Below, in pieces: positions 5,767-9,450 of a stretch of DNA of 9,450 nucleotides. Position numbers and translations under genes: made by a program. The stretch spans positions 1 to 9,450 of the forward strand of contig JBKPFU010000027.1 of assembly GCA_046728975.1 (NCBI GenBank), given 5' to 3'. The stretch comes from JBKPFU01 sp046728975 (GTDB lineage Bacteria > Actinomycetota > Thermoleophilia > Gaiellales > Gaiellaceae). The notes below the pieces were generated by a model, which was given only the letters and a program-made list of their open reading frames with translations, was not told the origin of the DNA and made no database searches. Numbering within the stretch: the first letter of the stretch is position 1; each line of letters opens with the position of its first letter.

Positions 5767-7457
5767 GCAGCCGGCTCGTCCTCCTCCTTCGCCGCCTCGG
5801 GCCCCGGTGCCGGAGGCTCGCCGACCGTCGTCTCGTGCCCCTCGAGCGTCTCCTCGACGCCCACGCCGCCGCTGACGTCGACCGGAGTCTCGGCTGCGGC
5901 CTCCTCGACCGGCGGCGCCTGCTCGACCGGAATCCCCGCCGGCACCTCGTCCGGCGGCGCAACCTCGGGGTGCGAGACGTCGAGATCGACCTCGTCTTCG
6001 GCCGCGGCGACGGCCGTCGCGCTCGGACCGTGTGTCGCGGCGACGTCGGCGGGCGCCTCGGAGTCGAGCGGCTCTCCGTCGCCGCCCTCGGGAATCGCCG
6101 GGCCCACCGCCTCTGCGTCGGGCGGAAGCTGGTCCGCGAGTGCCTCCAGCTCGGGCTCGGGCTCGGTGACGACGGGCTCCTCGTCCTCAGGCGCTCGCTT
6201 CGCGAGCTCCTGATGCGCGGGCACGCCGCAGTACCGCGACCCCGGCAGGGCCGCGTTCGGGCAGCGCTTGCCGTTCGCGAGGATCGCAGCGCAGCGCCCG
6301 GTGAACTCCTCGTCCTCGGTGTCGCCGGCAAAGGCAGCCTCGGCCTCGGCCTGCGCGAACTCGCTGTCCGACTGGATGTCGATCTTCCACCCGGTCAGCC
6401 GCGCCGCCAGCCGCGCGTTCATTCCTTCCTTCCCGATCGCGAGCGCGAGCTGGTCGTCGGGTGTGATCACCGTCGCCTCCTTCGCCTCGTCGTCGAGGTA
6501 GACCTCGCGCACGCGCGCGGGCGACAGCGCCTTCGCCACGAAGCGCGCAGGCTCGGGGTTCCACGGGATGATGTCGATCTTCTCGCCGCGGAGCTCCGAG
6601 ACGACCATGCGGACGCGCGAGCCGCGCGGGCCGACGCAGGCGCCGACCGGGTCGACACCCTGGGCGTGCGACTCGACTGCGATCTTCGAGCGGTACCCGG
6701 GCTCACGTGCGACCGCGCGGATCTCGACCAGCCCGTCGGCGATCTCCGGCACCTCGAGCTCGAACAGCGTTCTGATCAGCTCGGGATCGCGGCGAGAGAG
6801 GATCACCTGGGGCCCCTTCGTGCCCGAGCGGACCTCGGTGATGACGGCCTTGATGCGCGAGCCCTGCTCGTAGCGCTCGCCGTCGACCTGCTCGGACCGC
6901 GGGAGCAGCGCCTCGACCTTGCCGAGGTCGACGAGCACGTTGTTGCGGTCGCCGGCCTGCTGGACGATGCCCGTGACGACCTCGCTCACACGGTCGATGT
7001 ACTCCTCGTACATCATCTGACGCTCCGCCTCGCGGATGCGCTGGGTGATCACCTGCTTCGCCGTCTGCGCAGCGATGCGGCCGAAGTTCTCGGGCGTGAC
7101 GTCGGCGCGTTTGACCTGATCATCGGGCACGTCCGACCAGTCGATGTCGAGGTCGTCGTCGTTGATCAGGACGTGCGACTTCTCGCCGTTCTCGGCCTCC
7201 GCCTCCTCGAGCTCGGTCAACACGCGCTCCCGGGCCTCCTCGATCAGCCGTTCCTCGATGTCGACCGGGAGCTCGATGGAGAAGACGCGGAAATCGCCTT
7301 CCTGGCGGTCGAGCTCGACCACGGCGTGGCGAGACGCGCCCGGCGTCTTCTTGTACGCGGCGAGCAGGGCGTCCTCGAGCGCCGTGATCAGCGTGTCCCC
7401 CTCGATTCCCTTGTCTCGTTCGAGCTCGTGAACGAGCTCGATGATCTCTCGGCTCAT
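5763..7457 (-). CDS. nusA: transcription termination/antitermination factor NusA with C-terminal Cys/His motif and acidic tail
   Basis: 564 residues. Binds RNA polymerase and nascent RNA and controls pausing, intrinsic termination and antitermination. An N-terminal domain (1 to about 145, with an acidic insert at 85-115) is followed by S1 (about 150-224, ending QVILSRRDPELI), KH1 (about 230-300, GACVGPRGSRV at 272-282) and KH2 (about 305-365, AIGKEGMNARLAARL at 340-354). After KH2 comes a compact motif C389-x9-C399-x10-C410-x4-H415 (RCAAILANGKRCP, then GSRYCGVPAHQ), resembling the small CxxxTxxGxxC...GSxYCxxH zinc-binding module. A 150-residue Glu/Pro/Ala tail (421-564) follows. E. coli-type acidic repeat domains are not visible. 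One base separates the start from the rimP stop; GAGGGA about 8 bases upstream serves as ribosome-binding site. The stop overlaps ylxR by 4 bases. NusA identity is certain; the metal-binding role is inferred. Confidence 0.96.
   Translation of the reverse strand: MSREIIELVHELERDKGIEGDTLITALEDALLAAYKKTPGASRHAVVELDRQEGDFRVFSIELPVDIEERLIEEARERVLTELEEAEAENGEKSHVLINDDDLDIDWSDVPDDQVKRADVTPENFGRIAAQTAKQVITQRIREAERQMMYEEYIDRVSEVVTGIVQQAGDRNNVLVDLGKVEALLPRSEQVDGERYEQGSRIKAVITEVRSGTKGPQVILSRRDPELIRTLFELEVPEIADGLVEIRAVAREPGYRSKIAVESHAQGVDPVGACVGPRGSRVRMVVSELRGEKIDIIPWNPEPARFVAKALSPARVREVYLDDEAKEATVITPDDQLALAIGKEGMNARLAARLTGWKIDIQSDSEFAQAEAEAAFAGDTEDEEFTGRCAAILANGKRCPNAALPGSRYCGVPAHQELAKRAPEDEEPVVTEPEPELEALADQLPPDAEAVGPAIPEGGDGEPLDSEAPADVAATHGPSATAVAAAEDEVDLDVSHPEVAPPDEVPAGIPVEQAPPVEEAAAETPVDVSGGVGVEETLEGHETTVGEPPAPGPEAAKEEDEPAA
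7420..7441 (-). other. 22-bp palindrome just inside nusA (mRNA hairpin candidate)
   Basis: TCGAGCTCGT / GA / ACGAGCTCGA are perfect 10-base arms. In the nusA mRNA this would fold as a 9-bp stem with a UUCA loop starting 17 bases after the A of the ATG. It encodes residues 6-13 (IELVHELE), and two Glu-Leu pairs written GAGCTC account for much of the symmetry. It may therefore be a codon-use accident or a structure that tunes nusA translation. Confidence 0.4.
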
Positions 7458-7458
7458 C

Positions 7459-7893
7459 TCACTTTCCCTCGTCGATCAGATTCCCCCGCACGATCTCGCC
7501 GTACGGGATGGCCACCTCGTCGCCGTCGACACCGACGGTAACTGCGCTCTCGTCGGCCCGCTTGACCTCGCCGCGGACCTTCGAGCGGGCTGCCGTCTTC
7601 AGCTTCACGTGACGGCCTACGACGCGCTGGAAGTGCTCGGGCTTGCGGAGCGGCCGCTCGATTCCCGGCGAGGAGACGTCGACGGAGTAGTCGCGCAGGT
7701 AATCCCAGAGCACGTGGGTGACGCGCTCGCAGAGTTCGTGGTCGACCTTGCCTTCGGCGCGGTCGATGTAGACCGTGAACCGCTCCGGGCCGCTGAGCTC
7801 GACTGCAACCACCTCGACGCCCGGCACGTTGTCCGCGACCTGGCGCGAGATCTCGCGCTCGAGCTCCCGCTCTTTTGTCCTGACGTCCGTCAC
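7459..7893 (-). CDS. rimP: ribosome maturation factor RimP
   Basis: 144 residues from the GTG at 7893; acts in assembly of the 30S subunit. The hallmark block VDVSSPGIERPLRKPEHFQR is at 71-90, followed by GRHVKLKT (93-100) of the C-terminal SH3-like domain. The N-terminal alpha/beta domain includes VEVVAVELSG (26-35) and FTVYID (39-44). The reading frame stays open to an ATG at 7941, but the GTG is preferred: AGGAGG lies 7 bases before it and the residues upstream look non-homologous. First gene of the operon; its stop is one base from the nusA start. The leader upstream contains a terminator-like hairpin that may affect expression of the whole operon. Confidence 0.94.
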   Translation of the reverse strand: MTDVRTKERELEREISRQVADNVPGVEVVAVELSGPERFTVYIDRAEGKVDHELCERVTHVLWDYLRDYSVDVSSPGIERPLRKPEHFQRVVGRHVKLKTAARSKVRGEVKRADESAVTVGVDGDEVAIPYGEIVRGNLIDEGK

Positions 7894-7900
7894 TCCTGGC

Positions 7901-7906
7901 CCTCCT
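7901..7906 (-). promoter_or_regulatory. rimP ribosome-binding site
   Basis: AGGAGG on the minus strand, 7 bases from the GTG at 7893. It is a full match to the anti-Shine-Dalgarno core at ideal spacing, and it decides the rimP start against the in-frame ATG at 7941. Confidence 0.85.
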
Positions 7907-7951
7907 GGATTCGTTCCCCGGAGCCCGGCTGAGTCGGGCACCGGATCTCAT

Positions 7952-7978
7952 AAAAAATGGGCGCCCCCGCGCCCATTT
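7952..7978 (-). terminator. intrinsic terminator between PadR cassette and rimP, possibly an attenuator
   Basis: On the minus strand, AAATGGGCGC (7978-7969), loop GGGG, GCGCCCATTT (7964-7955), then three more T. This gives a perfect 10-bp GC-rich stem followed by a six-T run, partly in the stem. It lies about 60 bases before the rimP GTG and about 90 bases after the stop of the small gene at 8071. It can end the upstream transcript. If the operon promoter is upstream of it, it would act as an attenuator instead. The plus-strand complement ends in CG after the stem, so no plus-strand terminator is implied. Confidence 0.75.
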
Positions 7979-7995
7979 CGCCAAACGGTGAAATG
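7974..7995 (-). promoter_or_regulatory. alternative hairpin overlapping the terminator (antiterminator candidate)
   Basis: On the minus strand CATTTC-A-CC-GTTT-GG-C-GAAATG: a 6-bp outer stem, one A/C mismatch, two more pairs and a 4-base loop. Its 3' arm shares bases 7974-7978 with the first arm of the terminator, so the two folds exclude each other. It is weaker than the terminator and would need stabilisation to win. Functional role is inferred only. Confidence 0.35.
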
Positions 7996-8005
7996 TGGTC
8001 TCGGC

Positions 8006-8011
8006 AGGATA
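8006..8011 (-). promoter_or_regulatory. possible -10 element for the rimP-nusA operon
   Basis: TATCCT (fits TANNNT) on the minus strand, about 113 bases before the rimP GTG and upstream of the terminator hairpin. No matching -35 was found at 16-18 bases. It is the best promoter-like hexamer I could see in 7894-8070. If used, the terminator would fall inside the operon leader. Confidence 0.25.
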
Positions 8012-8040
8012 GCAATCGTGAGGCGAACGCCCATTCGAGC

Positions 8041-8068
8041 GAACGCCCCGCGTTTGTGCGGGGCGTTC
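8041..8068. repeat. 11-bp stem-loop after the small gene, with repeated GCGAACGCCC
   Basis: GAACGCCCCGC, a 6-base loop GTTTGT, then GCGGGGCGTTC: perfect 11-bp arms two bases beyond the stop of the gene ending at 8071. No T-run follows on either strand, so it is not a classic terminator; mRNA 3'-end protection or Rho-related use is possible. GCGAACGCCC occurs at 8023-8032 and again at 8039-8048, so a second, alternative pairing with the 8058-8068 arm is possible. Confidence 0.6.
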
Positions 8069-8070
8069 CC

Positions 8071-8256
8071 CTAGACGCTGGCGGTCTGCGCCTGCTCGTC
8101 CTTGAGCCGGCGGATCAGCTCGGCGACGTCTGCGACCTCCTGCTCGAGATCGCGCTGGTAGTCCTCGAGCCGTCGCAGCAGCTCGTCCGGGCTCGGCACG
8201 CGCCGGTGGCCGAAGGGGCCGCACCGGCCACGGCCGCGATGGCGGTGTCCGTGCAT
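8071..8256 (-). CDS. small His/Arg/Gly-rich coiled-coil protein paired with PadR regulator
   Basis: 61 residues, unknown function. The N-terminus is rich in His, Arg and Gly (MHGHRHRGRGRCGPFGH, 1-17, with four His and one Cys). Residues 22-53 form a charged amphipathic helix (PDELLRRLEDYQRDLEQE, then VADVAELIRRLKDE) that looks like a coiled coil. A near-perfect ribosome-binding site (AGGAGGTGA) precedes the ATG by 4 bases and overlaps the stop of padR, so the two genes form one transcription unit and this is a real gene despite its size. I recall similar short proteins next to PadR genes in Gram-positive bacteria but cannot name a family. It could be a partner or effector-sensing subunit of the regulator; metal binding through the His-rich end is speculation. 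Confidence 0.8.
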   Translation of the reverse strand: MHGHRHRGRGRCGPFGHRRVPSPDELLRRLEDYQRDLEQEVADVAELIRRLKDEQAQTASV

Positions 8257-8260
8257 CCGT

Positions 8261-8269
8261 TCACCTCCT
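8261..8269 (-). promoter_or_regulatory. ribosome-binding site of the small PadR-linked gene
   Basis: AGGAGGTGA on the minus strand, 4 bases before the ATG at 8256, with the padR TGA as its last three bases. It is much stronger than anything in front of padR, which suggests the small protein is made in excess of the regulator. Confidence 0.8.
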
Positions 8270-8665
8270 CCCTCCCTCGTCGTATCGCTTCAAGAAGTCT
8301 TCGATGCGGCCCTGCGCGTCGCGAAGCGCCTCGGCCCAGTGGTCGAGGAGGCGGCGGCCGGCGGGCGTGAGCTCATACGTGCGCTTGGCCGGCCCCGGCA
8401 GGTCGGCGCTCCACTCCGAGCGGACGATTCCCTCCTCCTCCAGCCGGCGCAGCAGCCGGTAGAGGTTGCCGACATCCACCCTTCCTTCGCCGGCGAGCTC
8501 GGGAAGCCGGTCGATCAGCTCGTATCCGTGAAACGGGCGCTCGCGCAGCAGCAGCAGGAGCGAGGGCTCGACGAAGCGCTCGACCCGGGCGCGGACGGCC
8601 CAATGCCCAGGCCGAACCATGCGCCGGCTACGGGATCGTCTCGGTCGCGGGTGTCGATGTCGCAT
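8261..8665 (-). CDS. PadR family transcriptional regulator
   Basis: 134 residues; winged-helix DNA-binding repressor. A basic N-terminal arm (1-28) precedes FVEPSLLLLLRERPFHGYEL (31-50), which is the PadR start motif. The recognition helix region VDVGNLYRLLRRLEEEGIV (63-81), the wing SEWSADLPGPAKRTYELTPAGRRLL (83-107) and a short C-terminal dimerisation helix (about 108-128) follow. The ATG at 8665 is chosen because a TATACT element lies 8 bases before it, which would give an almost leaderless message. An in-frame ATG at 8620 (119 residues) also keeps the whole domain and cannot be excluded. PadR repressors commonly control their own operon and a nearby gene; here the cassette partner is the 61-residue protein, and no transporter gene is beside it. 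Ligand unknown. Confidence 0.92.
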   Translation of the reverse strand: MRHRHPRPRRSRSRRMVRPGHWAVRARVERFVEPSLLLLLRERPFHGYELIDRLPELAGEGRVDVGNLYRLLRRLEEEGIVRSEWSADLPGPAKRTYELTPAGRRLLDHWAEALRDAQGRIEDFLKRYDEGGRR

Positions 8666-8673
8666 CGCTTCTG

Positions 8674-8699
8674 AGTATAGGTAAAAGACATATGTTTAC
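8674..8699 (-). promoter_or_regulatory. padR promoter region with ACATATGT palindrome
   Basis: An AT-rich island in GC-rich DNA. On the minus strand a good -10 (TATACT, 8674-8679) lies 8 bases from the padR ATG; no -35 match was seen. The perfect 8-bp palindrome ACATATGT (8688-8695) sits just upstream of the -10, inside GTAAA...TTTAC (8681-8699). ATGT/ACAT half sites are common in PadR operators, so autorepression is plausible. TATGTT (8691-8696) on the plus strand could serve a divergent promoter for the ORF at 8785. Confidence 0.5.
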
Positions 8700-8784
8700 G
8701 GCAGAACGATGGTGACAGGCTCGTCGTTCGCGCCGCTCGATCCTCATCGGGCGGGTCTCAGGTGAACCGCAGAATGGAGGGGAG

Positions 8785-9102
8785 ATGAGATTCGACGGAT
8801 ACACCCACGGCCAGCAGCGCAAAGGGCCGGAGCGGCGAGCGTTTCCTGAGCCCGCTATCTCGCGCGAGACGATCGAACGGGTCGCGGCGGCTAAACGCAA
8901 GGCGGATGGTCGTGAGGCGTCTATCGAGTTGCACAGTGACCGTCTGCTGTACAGCGATGAAAGAGCTCAGATCTGCGGCGCTATGGAGCCGGAGCACCTC
9001 GATTCCTCGTTGCCCTCCGTCGAGGAGCGACCGTTCCGGGCCGCAGAGGAACGGGAGCTACGCTCCGGCTCCGCCCGCTTAATCAAGCTGATTCCCGCTT
9101 AA
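8785..9102 (+). CDS. hypothetical small protein, uncertain
   Basis: 105 residues, no family recognised. In favour: GGAGGGGAG directly before the ATG (GGAGG, 4-base spacing), divergent placement from the PadR cassette with an AT-rich promoter region between, and no good competing ORF. Against: roughly 28% of codons end in A or T, far more than in the neighbouring genes, and no domain is visible. The protein is charged and hydrophilic (N-terminal MRFDGYTHGQQRKG; C-terminal RLIKLIPA) with one Cys and no membrane segment, so it would be cytosolic. The last codons lie inside the tandem repeat at 9074. It may be a lineage-specific or recently acquired gene, possibly under PadR control, or a chance ORF. 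Confidence 0.4.
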   Translation: MRFDGYTHGQQRKGPERRAFPEPAISRETIERVAAAKRKADGREASIELHSDRLLYSDERAQICGAMEPEHLDSSLPSVEERPFRAAEERELRSGSARLIKLIPA

Positions 9103-9114
9103 CCAAGCTTGATT
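9074..9114. repeat. tandem 20/21-bp repeat with internal dyads
   Basis: CCCGCTTAATCAAGCTGATT (9074-9093) is followed directly by a second copy at 9094-9114 that differs by T to C at its ninth base and one extra T. Each unit carries an inverted repeat: AATCA/TGATT in the first, CAAGCTTG in the second. It spans the stop codon of the ORF at 8785 and is AT-rich compared with its surroundings. It could be a pair of protein-binding sites or a replication-slippage duplication; no long T-run supports a terminator. Confidence 0.7.
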
Positions 9115-9307
9115 GACGTACTGCCCCGACAAGTGAACGGCGGGGACCTCAGTAGAGGTTACGGGGTCACAAGATGACCATGAGCGGCCCGTCTTTGACG
9201 AGCGCGACTCTCATCGTGCGTACCCCTAGCCCCGACAAACGCGTCGCCGAAACCGCTCATGGAGGGGCTCTCCCTGCTCCGGCGGCGCCGCGCGCGGGCG
9301 TTCCGGT
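9115..9307. other. non-coding stretch with several short stem-loops
   Basis: No credible gene. Consecutive potential stems are CCCCG/CGGGG (9124-9128 with 9141-9145), ACCTC-AGTA-GAGGT (9146-9159) and GGTCA-CAAGA-TGACC (9165-9179). A perfect 10-base inverted repeat, CCATGAGCGG (9178-9187) with CCGCTCATGG (9253-9262), encloses a smaller GCGAC/GTCGC pair (9204-9208 with 9243-9247). GCCCCGACAA occurs at 9123-9132 and 9229-9238. This might be a structured RNA or leader; no known RNA family was recognised. Confidence 0.3.
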
Positions 9308-9450
9308 TCAGCCGATCCGGTACGGGTTCAGCCGCCAGGCCGACCAGCGCCAGAACCAGGCCGGGACCGGCCGCGGTGTCGCCGGGCGCGCGCCGCGGCC
9401 GGCGGCGGGGGCGGCACGCCACGCGAGCAGCCTCCAGGCCCAGCCGGGAT
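9308..9450 (-). CDS. possible C-terminal fragment of a gene running in from beyond the right edge
   Basis: 46 codons then TGA at 9310-9308, in the frame beginning at 9448. Nearly all third positions are G or C. The ending is Trp-rich (PVPAWFWRWSAWRLNPYRIG), unlike random GC-rich reading, and a Pro/Ala/Gly/Arg linker (about residues 12-28 of the fragment) separates it from another Trp-containing part, PGWAWRLLAWR. This looks like the tail of an exported or wall-associated protein but no family can be named. A GC-rich 10-base inverted repeat (9367-9376 with 9393-9402) lies inside the linker. Other frames here are also partly open, so the call is tentative. Confidence 0.3.
   Translation of the reverse strand, partial: PGWAWRLLAWRAAPAAGRGARPATPRPVPAWFWRWSAWRLNPYRIG

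Noticed and set aside
5835..7541. 568-codon plus-strand ORF opposite nusA
   Set aside because: Rich in Arg, Asp, Leu and Val from the complementary frame of nusA; no signal of independent coding.
7894..7941. Longer RimP start at ATG 7941
   Set aside because: The GTG at 7893 has AGGAGG at ideal spacing and begins where the RimP family normally begins.
7894..8070. tRNA or known riboswitch in the rimP leader
   Set aside because: No cloverleaf with a T-loop GTTCRANNC at correct spacing and no riboswitch core that I could recognise; only the hairpins listed.
8758..8997. Two minus-strand ORFs (8628-8900 and 8758-8997) over the region between padR and the right edge
   Set aside because: No ribosome-binding sites, no motifs, and they cross the padR promoter region or oppose the ORF with the good start signal at 8785.
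9367..9402. CCGGCCGCGG / CCGCGGCCGG inverted repeat as a terminator
   Set aside because: 16-base loop, no T-run on either strand, and very GC-rich context where such matches arise by chance; noted only inside the partial CDS.
9159..9422. 87-codon minus-strand ORF at the right end
   Set aside because: Arg-rich low-complexity reading, no ribosome-binding site, and it conflicts with the better-biased frame ending at 9308.

Overview
The window is very GC-rich, densely packed DNA with strong G/C preference at third codon positions. It almost certainly comes from an actinobacterium. The gene order and the odd NusA C-terminus suggest a deep lineage such as Thermoleophilia (Gaiellales or Solirubrobacterales), but that placement is inferred from memory and not proven by the sequence.

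Reading leftward on the minus strand from 7893 to the left edge is the classic transcription/translation-factor operon: rimP, nusA, ylxR (rnpM), infB, ylxP (DUF503), rbfA, nrnA (DHH phosphoesterase) and truB (cut by the window edge). Most neighbours overlap by 4 to 26 bases, as expected for translational coupling. The products act on 30S maturation (RimP, RbfA), initiation (IF2), transcription elongation and termination (NusA), RNase P modulation (YlxR), nanoRNA/pNpN turnover (NrnA) and tRNA U55 pseudouridylation (TruB).

The operon is broken between infB and ylxP by one gene on the opposite strand (2291-3547). It encodes an exported LVIVD-type beta-propeller protein that converges on infB with a 14-base overlap and diverges from ylxP across only 27 bases. 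A 16-base palindrome sits in that gap. The ylxP-rbfA-nrnA-truB half therefore probably has its own promoter or is read through antisense to the propeller gene.

Upstream of rimP (7894-8070) is a non-coding leader with an intrinsic terminator on the operon strand, an overlapping alternative hairpin and a further 11-bp stem-loop. It could be the end of the upstream unit, an attenuator, or both. From 8071 to 8665 (minus) lies a two-gene cassette: a PadR-family regulator and a 61-residue His/Arg-rich coiled-coil protein, driven from an AT-rich promoter region at about 8674-8699.

The right end (8666-9450) is sparse. It holds one uncertain small plus-strand ORF with a good ribosome-binding site, a tandem 20/21-base repeat, a stretch of short stem-loops, and what may be the C-terminal end of a minus-strand gene leaving the window. 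No tRNA, rRNA, CRISPR array, insertion sequence or integrase was seen.
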